Shown here: positions 44,863 through 53,625 of the stretch, piece after piece
Numbering within the stretch: the first letter of the stretch is position 1
Layout: each line of letters starts with the position of its first letter
Source: Bacteroidales bacterium UBA1176
GTDB lineage: Bacteria > Bacteroidota > Bacteroidia > Bacteroidales > WCHB1-69
Direction of reading: 5' to 3'
NCBI GenBank assembly: GCA_002311645.1
Contig: DBYW01000034.1
Span: 129,173 to 193,172 of the forward strand
DNA: 64,000 bases
Notes under the pieces: generated by a model
Told to the model about the DNA's origin: nothing
What the model saw: only the letters and a program-made list of their open reading frames with translations
The model's database searches: none
Translations under genes and position numbers: made by a program

Positions 44863-46527
44863 ATGAAGAAATATTTCAAAATCATCCTCTCTTTTTTTAC
44901 TTGTCTGCTATTGGGCGGAACGCTGTGTGCACAGTTGCCGGCGACATGTTATCGTCTGACTTTCAGCGACAAGGCAAACTCCCCCTACTCCATTGACAAT
45001 CCGTCTGAATATTTGTCGCCGCGTGCCTTGGAGAAGCGTGCCCGTTTCAACATTGCCATCACCGAGCAAGACTTTCCCGTCAATCCGCAATACGTGCAAC
45101 AGGTGCAAAGTGTGGACTCTCGCATCCGCGTGCTCTGCAGTTGCAAGTGGCTCAACACGTTGACCATCTACTGCCCCGACAGCACCAAACTTCCTCAAAT
45201 CCAGGCCTTGCCATTTGTGACAGACATATTGCCCGTGGCCAACTACGACCTCGAGAACATGACATCCCCATCGGCAACGCCCGAGCCTGAAAACAGCCCC
45301 TGGGTTTCCAACTCGCTGCGTGACAGCGTGATTCCCTACGACTACGGCTATGCCCTCGCACAAATCGCCGTCCATAACGGCCAGCTTCTCCACAACGAAG
45401 GCTTCCGCGGTGACGGCATGCTCATCGCTGTCTTCGACGCAGGTTGGAACGGCTTGGACACGAGCGACTTCTTCCGCATCCTGTTCGACGAGGGACGACT
45501 GTTGGGCACCCGCGACCTCATCCCTTTCCGCAACAATGTCTATGCTGGCCATCACCACGGCACCATCGTCACCTCCACGATGGCCGGCTTGACCGAGCAA
45601 ATGTTAGTGGGCACGGCACCCCGGGCCAGCTATTTCCTCATCCGCTCCGAAGAACCGGATAGCGAGCAACCTATCGAGGAAGATTTTTGGGCACAAGCCG
45701 CCTGTATCGCCGACAGCATCGGCGCCGACGTCATCAACTCCTCCTTGGGCTACACCACCTTCTCCGACTTCCCGCAATACGAAAGTTCCTATTCCGACGT
45801 GAACGGCGTGACCAGCATAGCTTCACGTGCCGCCACCATCTTGGGACAAAATGGCGTCATTGTCTGTGTCAGCGCGGGTAACGACGGGGCCAATGATTGG
45901 CACTATATCGGGCATCCCGCCGATGCATACGACATCTTAGCGGTCGGAGCCGCCGACATATTCGGCAACATCGCCTATTTCTCTTCCCGCGGTCCCTCCT
46001 TTGACGGGCGTGTCAAACCCGACATCACCTCCGTGGGGGTCAGCACCACCTGCGTCTATCCCGGAGACTACTTGGGTACCGCCGACGGCACCAGTCTTGC
46101 CGGACCCGTCGCCGCCGGCCTCTGCGCCTGCCTCTGGCAAGCCCTGCCTCTCGCCAACTCCACCCAAGTGATGCAGTACATCCGCGAAAGCGGCTCCTGC
46201 TACAACAACCCCAACGACTCCCTCGGCTACGGCATCCCCGACTTCTACGCCGCTTATTCCCAACATGTTGGCATCACAGAACACCGCAACCCCACCCTCT
46301 CCGTCTTTCCCAATCCCTGCACCGACTTCCTGCAAGTTCCCAACGGCCAACTCCAAATCGAAACCATTGACCTGTTCGATGCCTCCGGCAAATTGGTAAA
46401 ACGTGTCCATAATCAGGGCAAATATTTGATAAAAATCCGCGTTAATGAACTTCCAAACGGGATTTATATGGGAAAAGCCCACCTCCAAAACGGCGGAACA
46501 CAAACCTTCAAAGTCTCTAAACTATAA
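44863..46527 (+). CDS. Subtilisin-like (S8) serine protease, T9SS-sorted
   Basis: 554 residues. Signal peptide (MKKYFKIILSFFTCLLLGG, cut near CAQ). Subtilase triad: Asp192 in IAVFDAGWNGLD, His near 232 in AGHHHGTIVTS, Ser near 412 in DGTSLAGPVAAG, with the oxyanion Asn in VCVSAGNDGAND. The last ~80 residues are a T9SS type A sorting domain (SVFPNPCTDFLQVPN, DLFDASGKLVKRV, LPNGIYMGKAHLQ, QTFKVSKL). Secreted protease of the KpsA/S8 type common in Bacteroidetes; substrate unknown. Confidence 0.93.
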   Translation: MKKYFKIILSFFTCLLLGGTLCAQLPATCYRLTFSDKANSPYSIDNPSEYLSPRALEKRARFNIAITEQDFPVNPQYVQQVQSVDSRIRVLCSCKWLNTLTIYCPDSTKLPQIQALPFVTDILPVANYDLENMTSPSATPEPENSPWVSNSLRDSVIPYDYGYALAQIAVHNGQLLHNEGFRGDGMLIAVFDAGWNGLDTSDFFRILFDEGRLLGTRDLIPFRNNVYAGHHHGTIVTSTMAGLTEQMLVGTAPRASYFLIRSEEPDSEQPIEEDFWAQAACIADSIGADVINSSLGYTTFSDFPQYESSYSDVNGVTSIASRAATILGQNGVIVCVSAGNDGANDWHYIGHPADAYDILAVGAADIFGNIAYFSSRGPSFDGRVKPDITSVGVSTTCVYPGDYLGTADGTSLAGPVAAGLCACLWQALPLANSTQVMQYIRESGSCYNNPNDSLGYGIPDFYAAYSQHVGITEHRNPTLSVFPNPCTDFLQVPNGQLQIETIDLFDASGKLVKRVHNQGKYLIKIRVNELPNGIYMGKAHLQNGGTQTFKVSKL

Positions 46528-46595
46528 GTATTATATTTATAATCAAGATTTTAGAAAAAATGTAAGGCTGCAAGCCGAGGTATTGAAAAAAAGTG

Positions 46596-46603
46596 TATTT
46601 TTG
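46596..46603 (+). promoter_or_regulatory. -7 promoter element for tRNA-Phe
   Basis: TATTTTTG followed by CAACC, 20 bp before the tRNA. Confidence 0.6.
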
Positions 46604-46622
46604 CAACCTCAAAAACTGAGAT

Positions 46623-46695
<73 letters not shown>

Positions 46696-46699
46696 CACA

Positions 46700-46728
46700 A
46701 GCCCCGAGATCATTTCGGGGTTTTTTTG
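46700..46728 (+). terminator. Terminator after tRNA-Phe
   Basis: CCCCGAGAT and ATTTCGGGG (46702-46720) form a tight hairpin followed by seven T. Confidence 0.88.
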
Positions 46729-46754
46729 TATTCCATCAACAAAAAACGGACATA

Positions 46755-47516
46755 ATGATCACCATAGGATTAGTGCAGTCTGACATCCAACACACCGTAC
46801 CCGAGAGAAATTTCGGGCATTATGAGACACTTTTACGGGAACAGATGAGTGCTCCGGTACAATTATTGGTGTTGCCAGAGATGTTCGCTTGTGGCTTCGG
46901 ACCGGACTTGAGGGCGTATGCCGAACATGGCGACGGGCCGTCTGTCATATTCCTGCAACACCTTGCCCAAGAGTATCATTGCGACGTGGTGGCCTCGCTA
47001 CCCGTAGAGGAGGGCGGGAACATATATAACCGCCTTTTCTGGATGTCGCCCGAGGGTGTGCGCGCCACCTACGACAAGCACAACCTCTTCTTCGGGGAGG
47101 AGCGCGAGCAGTGCACGCCTGGCACCGAACGCACTGTCGTGGAGGCTTTCGGCTATAAATTCCTTCCACTGATCTGCTTTGACGTGCGCTTCCCGGAGTG
47201 GAGTCGCAACCACCGCACAGGTGAGTGCTACGATTACGATTGCCTTCTTTATACAGCCAATTTCCCCGCCCCGCGCGAGAAGGTCTTGCAAAAGTTAGCC
47301 GCCGCCCGCGCTATCGAAAACCAAGCCTACGTGGCGGTTGTCAACCGCGTGGGACGTGATGGCAAAGGACACATACACCGCGGCGGCACCGCCGTGTTCG
47401 ACCCCGACGGACGCGTACTGGCCGCCGCCGAACACGACCGCGAGCAAATCGTCACCGCCACCTTGCCCCTGCATTCCCTCGCCACTATTCGGGAGTGGTT
47501 CCCGGTGTTGGGCTAA
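46755..47516 (+). CDS. Carbon-nitrogen hydrolase (omega-amidase, YafV-like)
   Basis: 253 residues from the ATG at 46755. A longer frame upstream runs through the tRNA and is not real. The nitrilase triad is complete: Glu42 (LPEMFACGF), Lys108 (YDKHNLFFG) and Cys141 (LICFDVRFPEW). The DVRFPEWSRN sequence and length fit the omega-amidase subfamily, which hydrolyses alpha-ketoglutaramate or alpha-ketosuccinamate in methionine salvage and Gln metabolism. Cytoplasmic. Confidence 0.9.
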   Translation: MITIGLVQSDIQHTVPERNFGHYETLLREQMSAPVQLLVLPEMFACGFGPDLRAYAEHGDGPSVIFLQHLAQEYHCDVVASLPVEEGGNIYNRLFWMSPEGVRATYDKHNLFFGEEREQCTPGTERTVVEAFGYKFLPLICFDVRFPEWSRNHRTGECYDYDCLLYTANFPAPREKVLQKLAAARAIENQAYVAVVNRVGRDGKGHIHRGGTAVFDPDGRVLAAAEHDREQIVTATLPLHSLATIREWFPVLG

Positions 47517-47529
47517 TAGCAGCCACACA

Positions 47530-47559
47530 TTGGCTCTACCAACAATTTTTGTATCTTTG
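47530..47559 (+). promoter_or_regulatory. Promoter (-33 TTGG, -7 TATCTTTG) for ctp-dnaG
   Basis: TATCTTTG at 47552-47559 with TTGG at 47530-47533, spaced 18 bp apart, matching the TTTG/TAnnTTTG Bacteroidetes consensus. It lies 25 bp before the ATG at 47584. Confidence 0.65.
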
Positions 47560-47583
47560 CGCCCCTTAACGAAATAAGACATC

Positions 47584-49380
47584 ATGAAAAAATTTGCTTT
47601 CATTGCATTGATTATAAGTTTGTTGTCTATGCCTCTCCTGGCACAGAACAAAAACTACCAGTCGTCACGCACCAAGATGGACCAAGTGATCAACTCCATC
47701 AACCAAATGTACGTGGATTCCGTGGATTTCGATCCCATGGTGGACAAATCCATCGTGACATTGCTCAAGGAGTTGGACCCGCACTCCACCTTCATCCCCA
47801 AGAAGGATGTGCAGGCAATGACCGAGCCGCTGCAAGGCTCCTTCGATGGCATCGGTGTGACTTTTCAGCTCATCAAGGACACCATCAACGTTATCGAGGT
47901 CATCATCAACGGCCCGTCCGAGAAAGTCGGACTGTTAGCGGGCGACAAGATCGTGAAGGTGAACGACACCTTGGCTTGCGGTGACAAGATCACCAACGAC
48001 TGGGTGCGCAAGCATCTGCGCGGTGCCAAAGGTTCCAAAGTCAAGGTCTCTGTCAAGCGCGGTCGCAACCCCGAACTTATCGACTTCACCATCACGCGTG
48101 GCGCCATCCCTATGTACAGCATCAACGTGGCCTTCATGGCCGACGAGACCACCGGCTACATCAAGTTGGAACGTTTCGCGGCCACCTCCACCAAGGAACT
48201 GACCGATGCCCTGCGGCGCCTCAAGGCCCGGGGCATGCAAGACCTCATCCTCGACCTGCGCGGCAACGGCGGCGGCTACCTCAACGTGGCTTTCGAAGTC
48301 TGCGACCAATTCATCAGCGGCAAGAAGATGATTGTCTACACCGACAATTTCCGCAAGACCGGCGAAAGTTTCTACTCCGGCAACGCCGGCCTCTTCGAGG
48401 AGGGCAAACTCATCGTGCTGGTGGACGAGAATTCCGCGTCAGCCTCCGAAATCACCTCAGGGTGCATCCAAGACTGGGACCGCGGCCTCGTGGTGGGTCG
48501 CCGCACCTTCGGCAAAGGCCTTGTGCAAAAACCGTTGCGCCTCGTTGACCAATCGGAAGTCCGTCTCACCATCTCCCACTACTACACCCCCACGGGACGC
48601 TGCATTCAGAAGCCTTACAACGACGGCCTCGACGCCTACTATAAAGACCTCCAAACCCGCGCCAACAACGGTGAACTCTATACCGCCGACAAGATCCAGT
48701 TCCCCGACTCCCTCAAATTCAAAACCCCGCATGGCAGGATCGTCTACGGCGGCGGCGGCATCATGCCCGACATCTTCATTCCCCTCGACACCACCAAATA
48801 CTCGACCCTCTATAACGAAATCGTCCGCAAGGGCGTCTTCGGCAACTATGTGATGGATTATTTGGAAGACAACCGCGAAAATCTCAAAAAAACTTACCCC
48901 ACTTTTGAAGATTTTGAGAAAAAATTCAAGATTTCAAACAAACAATACAATGAATTCATGGCTTTTGCCAAGAAAGAGGGTGTCAGCGACAGCGCAGCCT
49001 TCAAGTTCTCCAACTATGCAACCTCATTTTTGAACGCCAACAAGGAAAAACTGGACTCCCTGTTCACTTCGGCCCGACATATCGACACGCGTGTTCTTGA
49101 CACCATGTTCACCAATTATGTGACCAAGAACTACAACGAAGCCATGCGCCTGCGCAACGAAGCACACGCCAACGAGTACATCAAGGACTACCTGCGCTTC
49201 GAAATCGCACGCGGTCTCTATGGTTACGGCGAGGCTTACCGCATTTTCCTCGAAACCGACGACACCTTCCAACAGGCACTCAAAATCATGCATGACAAGA
49301 AGCTGTTCAAGAAATTCAAGGTCTATTCTGGTAAAAGCAACAATCGGAAAGACAAAGACGAAGAAGAAGAAGAAGAATAA
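47584..49380 (+). CDS. C-terminal processing protease (S41 family)
   Basis: 598 residues. Signal peptide (MKKFAFIALIISLLSMPLLA), helical N-terminal part, PDZ domain near 85-165 (GSFDGIGVTFQLI, VGLLAGDKIVKVND), then the protease core: RGNGGGYLN, DENSASASEI with catalytic Ser near 285, and FGKGLVQ with catalytic Lys near 311. The ~170-residue C-terminal extension is helical and charged, ending in DEEEEEE. Periplasmic Ser-Lys protease. Gene dnaG follows only 6 bp downstream. Confidence 0.93.
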   Translation: MKKFAFIALIISLLSMPLLAQNKNYQSSRTKMDQVINSINQMYVDSVDFDPMVDKSIVTLLKELDPHSTFIPKKDVQAMTEPLQGSFDGIGVTFQLIKDTINVIEVIINGPSEKVGLLAGDKIVKVNDTLACGDKITNDWVRKHLRGAKGSKVKVSVKRGRNPELIDFTITRGAIPMYSINVAFMADETTGYIKLERFAATSTKELTDALRRLKARGMQDLILDLRGNGGGYLNVAFEVCDQFISGKKMIVYTDNFRKTGESFYSGNAGLFEEGKLIVLVDENSASASEITSGCIQDWDRGLVVGRRTFGKGLVQKPLRLVDQSEVRLTISHYYTPTGRCIQKPYNDGLDAYYKDLQTRANNGELYTADKIQFPDSLKFKTPHGRIVYGGGGIMPDIFIPLDTTKYSTLYNEIVRKGVFGNYVMDYLEDNRENLKKTYPTFEDFEKKFKISNKQYNEFMAFAKKEGVSDSAAFKFSNYATSFLNANKEKLDSLFTSARHIDTRVLDTMFTNYVTKNYNEAMRLRNEAHANEYIKDYLRFEIARGLYGYGEAYRIFLETDDTFQQALKIMHDKKLFKKFKVYSGKSNNRKDKDEEEEEE

Positions 49381-49386
49381 AGCCTC

Positions 49387-51375
49387 GTGATCTCCAAGAA
49401 AACCATAGATGAGATAATGTTCGCCACGAAAATCGAAGATGTGGTGGGCGACTTTGTCACCTTGCGGCGACAGGGACAGAGCTTCGTGGGAGTGTGTCCG
49501 TTCCACAACGACAAGAACCCCTCGTTGCACGTCACGCCGCGCTTGGGCATCTACAAGTGCTTTGTCTGCGACGCCAAGGGCAACGCCGTGCATTTCCTGA
49601 TGGAGCACGCCAAGATGACCTACCCGGAGGCTTTGGAGTACCTGGCAAAAAAATACAATATCGAAATTGAGTACGACCGGCCCGAGACGGACGAGGAGAA
49701 GGCCTTGCGCAGCGAACGCGACAGCCTCTTCATCGTCAACGAGTTCGCGGAGAAATACTTCATGGAACAACTCCGCAACAGCGAAGAGGGCCAAATGTTG
49801 GGACTCACCTATTTCAAGGAGCGTGGCTTCAAGGATGCCACACTCGACAAGTTCCACCTCGGCTACTGCCCCGGCGGTTGGGATTCCTTCACCCAGGAAG
49901 CTCTCAAACAAGGTTATAAAGAAGAATTCCTGCTCAAGCTCGGGCTCACCAAAAAGAGCGACAAGGGCAAACTCTACGACTTTTACCGTGGACGCGTCAT
50001 CTTCCCCATCCACAACACAGTGGGGCGTGTCATCGGATTCGGCGGGCGCATCCTCAAGAAGGACGAGAAAATCGCCAAGTATTTCAACTCTCCGGAAAAC
50101 GAAATCTACCACAAGAGCGACACGCTCTACGACCTCTACTTGGCGAAGAAGGCCATCCGGCAGATGGACAACGTCTACTTGGTGGAGGGCTACACCGATG
50201 TGATCTCGATGTTCGAGTCGGGCGTGGAGAACGTTGTCGCCTCCTCCGGCACCTCCCTGACCGACGGGCAGGTGAAACTGCTCTATTCGCTCACCAAAAA
50301 CATCACGGTGCTGTACGACGGTGACGCCGCCGGCATCAAAGCATCCCTGCGCGGTATCGACATGCTCCTCGAAAAGGGCATGAACGTGCGTGTCTGCCTG
50401 CTTCCCGACGGCGAAGACCCCGACTCCTTTGCTAAGAAACACCGCGACAGCGAACTGCAGGAATATCTCTCGCAAAATACCACGGACTTCATCCTCTTCA
50501 AGGTGCAAATCCTGCTCGAAGAGGCTGGTAACGACCCTCTGAAACGCGCCAACGTGGTCAACAATATCCTCGAAAGCATAGCCAAAATCCAGGACAACAT
50601 CGTGCAGTCCTTCTACATCAAGGAGTGCGCCCGACTGTTCGAATTGCCGGAAGCCACCCTCGGCAGCAAAATCCGCTCGATGCTCTGGAAAGCGAACACT
50701 GAGAAAAGAAAGGCCGACAATGCAACTTCCATTGAACAAACCCCGCTGCAAGAGGTGCAAATCCGCGAGCAACGGCAAGTGGAACAGCAACTTCGTCCTC
50801 AGACAAACCTGCGTCTCGAAGCCGAAAAGAATCTTATCAAGTTGCTCTACAAGTACGGTTTCTATGAAATCCTCGTGGAAGACAACAATGACGATGGTTT
50901 TACCAAACAACGGGTGGACCAGTTCGTTTTCAATGAACTTCACCACGATGAAATCACCATCCAGGATCCGAAATTGCGCAAAATCTACGAGAACTACGCA
51001 GAACGCGCCGCTATCCTGATGGATCCCGACTCCATGCAACGCACCCTTGTCTATAGCGAAGACGAGGACGAGTACAAGTTCGCCATCGACAACCTTGAAA
51101 GCGAACAGGCTTACAGCCCTATATGGGAGAAAAAGTACGACTTGGTTACCCATTCCACCGAAAACAGCATCCAAAACCTGCAACAGCAGGTTCAAGACAC
51201 CTTGCTTTCCCTAAAACTGCGCATTCTTGAAGAGAGAATTGCGTTTTTAAGAAACGAACTGAAACAAAAAGAATATAGTGAAGAAGACCAAATCATGATA
51301 TTGGCTCATATCAACCTTTTGGTGAAATGCCGGAAAAGCATTTCGGAACGACTGAACCGTGTGGTAAGCCGATAG
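49387..51375 (+). CDS. dnaG: DNA primase
   Basis: 662 residues, starting at a GTG 6 bp after the S41 protease gene. Zinc-binding domain: CPFH at 37-40 and CFVC at 58-61 with HVTPRLGIYKC. TOPRIM core: LGYCPGGW, VIGFGGRILK, the acidic VEGYTD near 264-269, and LYDGDAAGIKA near 309-319. The C-terminal DnaB-interacting part is less conserved, with a glutamine-rich linker. It makes RNA primers for the replisome. Confidence 0.96.
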   Translation: MISKKTIDEIMFATKIEDVVGDFVTLRRQGQSFVGVCPFHNDKNPSLHVTPRLGIYKCFVCDAKGNAVHFLMEHAKMTYPEALEYLAKKYNIEIEYDRPETDEEKALRSERDSLFIVNEFAEKYFMEQLRNSEEGQMLGLTYFKERGFKDATLDKFHLGYCPGGWDSFTQEALKQGYKEEFLLKLGLTKKSDKGKLYDFYRGRVIFPIHNTVGRVIGFGGRILKKDEKIAKYFNSPENEIYHKSDTLYDLYLAKKAIRQMDNVYLVEGYTDVISMFESGVENVVASSGTSLTDGQVKLLYSLTKNITVLYDGDAAGIKASLRGIDMLLEKGMNVRVCLLPDGEDPDSFAKKHRDSELQEYLSQNTTDFILFKVQILLEEAGNDPLKRANVVNNILESIAKIQDNIVQSFYIKECARLFELPEATLGSKIRSMLWKANTEKRKADNATSIEQTPLQEVQIREQRQVEQQLRPQTNLRLEAEKNLIKLLYKYGFYEILVEDNNDDGFTKQRVDQFVFNELHHDEITIQDPKLRKIYENYAERAAILMDPDSMQRTLVYSEDEDEYKFAIDNLESEQAYSPIWEKKYDLVTHSTENSIQNLQQQVQDTLLSLKLRILEERIAFLRNELKQKEYSEEDQIMILAHINLLVKCRKSISERLNRVVSR

Positions 51376-51420
51376 GAGTTATAATTGGAAAACCTTTACT
51401 TGTGTTTGTAAATCTCGAAT

Positions 51421-52356
51421 ATGGCACTTTTTAAGAAGATTGACTGGAAAAACATCGACTGGAAAGAATTTTTCAAGACATACGCGTTGATTGTGTTAGG
51501 CACATTCATCATGTCGATCGGGTATGTGGTGTTCGTGTCACCGTTGAAGTTAGCACCCGGCGGGGTGTACGGCATCGCCATCATCCTGCACCACCTCTTC
51601 AACTTCCCCATCGGCTTGTCGGGCATCTGCCTTGACATCCCGCTATTGGTCATCGGCACGCTGTGGTTAGGGCCCAAATTCGGGGCCAAAACCATCGTGG
51701 GCGTGATCACACTGCCGGCATTCATCTCCCTCTGGGAAAAAATCTACGGCTATGAGCCGCTCATCTCTCTGCCCGGACAGCCCATGACGCCCGACCCGGC
51801 GGCCAACTTCATCGTCGCGCTCTGCGGCGGAGTCATCATCGGCATCGGATTAGGCCTGATCTTCAAGACCCGCGCCACCTCGGGCGGCAGCGACATCATC
51901 GCCATGATCATCGCCAAATATGTCAAGCATATTCCCCTTGGCACACTGCTCATCATCGTCGATTCCACCATCGTGCTCGCAGCCTTGGTCGCCTTCAAAG
52001 ACTGGACTATCCCCCTCTACTCCTGGCTCATCATCTACGTCACCGGCATCGTCATGGACAGAGTCATCGTCGGCTTCCACTCCAACAAGGTGGTGCTCAT
52101 CGTCTCTGACTACTACGACGAAATCCGGCAGCACATCTTCGACGAACTCGACCGCGGCGGCACCTTCCTCAACGGCGAAGGCATGTACAACAACGACGAG
52201 AAGAAAATCATCTTCACCTCCATCTCCCGCAAACAACTGCCCGTGCTCGTACACTTTGTCCACGAAATCGACCCCAAGGCCTTTGTCTCCATCCTCGACG
52301 CCTCCGAAACCCTCGGCAACGGGTTCACCTCCCTGCGCGAAAAAGCACTGAACTAA
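51421..52356 (+). CDS. YitT family membrane protein (DUF2179)
   Basis: 311 residues with an N-terminal amphipathic stretch (KIDWKNIDWKEFFKTYAL) and about five or six membrane segments (LGTFIMSIGYVVFVSPLKLA, AFISLW, FIVALCGGVIIGIGLGLIFK, LGTLLIIVDSTIVLAALV, WLIIYVTGIVMDRVIVG). The C-terminal DUF2179 domain follows (HSNKVVLIVS, TFLNGEGMYNNDEKKIIFTS, IDPKAFVSILDASETLG). GFGLGLIFKTRATSGGSDI-type motifs fit the family. Inner membrane; transport role unproven. The gene for the MIP18 protein follows 44 bp on. Confidence 0.92.
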   Translation: MALFKKIDWKNIDWKEFFKTYALIVLGTFIMSIGYVVFVSPLKLAPGGVYGIAIILHHLFNFPIGLSGICLDIPLLVIGTLWLGPKFGAKTIVGVITLPAFISLWEKIYGYEPLISLPGQPMTPDPAANFIVALCGGVIIGIGLGLIFKTRATSGGSDIIAMIIAKYVKHIPLGTLLIIVDSTIVLAALVAFKDWTIPLYSWLIIYVTGIVMDRVIVGFHSNKVVLIVSDYYDEIRQHIFDELDRGGTFLNGEGMYNNDEKKIIFTSISRKQLPVLVHFVHEIDPKAFVSILDASETLGNGFTSLREKALN

Positions 52357-52400
52357 TGTCCAAAATCTAACACCACAAATCACCAACGTCTTCAACAACT

Positions 52401-52703
52401 ATGACCAAAGAACAAGTCATCGACGTATTAAGCAAAATATACGACCCGGAGATTCCCGTGAACATCTGGGAGTTGGGGTTCATTTATAAATTGGAAGTGA
52501 ACGAGAACAACGACGTTTACATCCTCATGACGCTCACGGCTCCGAACTGCCCCGTGGCCGAGTCCCTGCCCTTGGATGTCCGCAAGGATGTGGCCGCCAT
52601 CCCCGGCGTGGGCAATGTGGTGGTGGACATCACCTTCGATCCGCCTTGGGACATGGACAAGATGTCGGAAGCGGCGAAATTGGAGTTGGGGTTGATTTGG
52701 TAG
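52401..52703 (+). CDS. MIP18/DUF59 Fe-S assembly protein (SufT-like)
   Basis: 100 residues, full-length for the family. IYDPEIPVNIWELGFIYKLE, then LMTLTAPNCPVAESLP with the conserved Cys50, and VDITFDPPWDMDKMSE at the end are the family hallmarks. Members help mature iron-sulfur proteins. Other suf genes are not nearby. Cytoplasmic. The region downstream starts with GTTGG-type repeats. Confidence 0.93.
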   Translation: MTKEQVIDVLSKIYDPEIPVNIWELGFIYKLEVNENNDVYILMTLTAPNCPVAESLPLDVRKDVAAIPGVGNVVVDITFDPPWDMDKMSEAAKLELGLIW

Positions 52704-52714
52704 TTGGAGGTTGG

Positions 52715-53028
52715 CTATTGGCTGTTGGTTGGTGGTTCGTTGTTTTCTCTCGAGGTGTTGACGGCTTTGTACCCGCCGCTCTTCTTGCTGCCGGTGTGCT
52801 CGATGAGACCCTGCTGCTTGAGTTTGGAGATTCCTGAAGAAACGCCGTTATCTTTTCCGACACCTGTACTTGGGTTTTGGGTTCCAGCCGGAATGTGGTG
52901 GGGGCTTCTTCCCACGGCATCTTTTTCAGAACCACCCTGTCCCCCTTGCAGGACTCGATGGACCGGTAAGGCACCAACACGGTGGTGGTGATGCGGACGA
53001 ACACTTCCTCCCCAAACTTCAGGGACAT
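52715..53028 (-). pseudogene. Remnant of a winged-helix protein, frameshifted
   Basis: On the minus strand the ATG at 53026-53028 reads MSLKFGEEVFVRITTTVLVPYRS and on to QVQVSEKITAFLQE. In a second frame the overlapping DNA reads GISKLKQQGLIEHTGSKKSG, which is the end of a winged-helix domain as seen at the C-terminus of Fic and ATP-binding Bacteroidetes proteins. The two parts fit one domain only if a frameshift and a short loss occurred between them. The continuing first frame is Ser/Pro-rich nonsense. Low-confidence remnant. Confidence 0.35.
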
Positions 53029-53066
53029 TAAACAGTGTTTTGTCTTAATCCTTCACGCAATCCCCT

Positions 53067-53211
53067 TTTTATCCCTTCACATCGTCTTGAGGCGTATGTT
53101 TTGTAACATACTGATCAACAATGTTTTTATTCCCTTCAGTAAAGATTGGTCTTATTAGGGGGTTCACATTTTTGGCGAGAGAGTTCACATTTTTAGTGTG
53201 AAGGGATAAAA
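53067..53211. repeat. 145-bp segment bounded by perfect 15-bp inverted repeats
   Basis: TTTTATCCCTTCACA (53067-53081) and TGTGAAGGGATAAAA (53197-53211) are perfectly inverted. Inside lie two direct GTTCACATTTTT repeats (53162 and 53183). No coding capacity. It could be a small mobile remnant; the spaced GTTCACATTTTT copies recall the ends of IS21-type elements, which is only a guess. Confidence 0.5.
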
Positions 53212-53227
53212 TATCATAATTATATAG

Positions 53228-53235
53228 TACTTTTG
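53228..53235 (+). promoter_or_regulatory. -7-like promoter element
   Basis: TACTTTTG followed by CCAGC. The next plus-strand gene starts nearly 400 bp on, beyond a MITE-like element, so the gene this promoter originally served may be lost. The stretch 53432-53619 has a short frame (DNVNIPSQMVYRDSTTLQ to AYENE) that I do not recognise and would not call a gene. Confidence 0.35.
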
Positions 53236-53294
53236 CCAGCAAAAAAACAGCGGAATATCATTAATCAAATAAAGCACCATAAAAAAAAGTATCG

Positions 53295-53431
53295 GAATTA
53301 TCCCTTATAGTCTTGCAAAAAAAATGGCGTGATAATCTGCGGAAATCTGCGTGGTCTGCGGGAAAATAAAACGCCCGCAAAACTCGCAGAAAAACGCAGA
53401 AAAGATATTACAAGATTCAAAGGGATAATTC
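53295..53431. repeat. CTGCG-rich palindromic (MITE-like) element, copy 3
   Basis: Terminal inverted repeats GAATTATCCCTT (53295-53306) and AAGGGATAATTC (53420-53431), interior nearly palindromic with TCTGCGTGGTCTGCGGG. Same direction as the copy at 20726. Confidence 0.8.
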
Positions 53432-53625
53432 TGAAAAATATTGACAATGTGAACATTCCCAGCCAGATGGTCTATCGCGACTCCACCACCCTCCAGTTTA
53501 CCTTCACCGGACTCTTCTTCAGCACCTTGCCGGCGTACGAGAATGAGTGATCTCTAACGGATTGTCGCTGGAAACCAGATGATTTGTCACTATATAGTTA
53601 TAAACCATAAAATCCCTTAATGATT

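Noticed and set aside
49024..51195. 723-codon minus-strand frame
   Set aside because: Antisense to dnaG and the S41 protease end; both sense genes have clear motifs.
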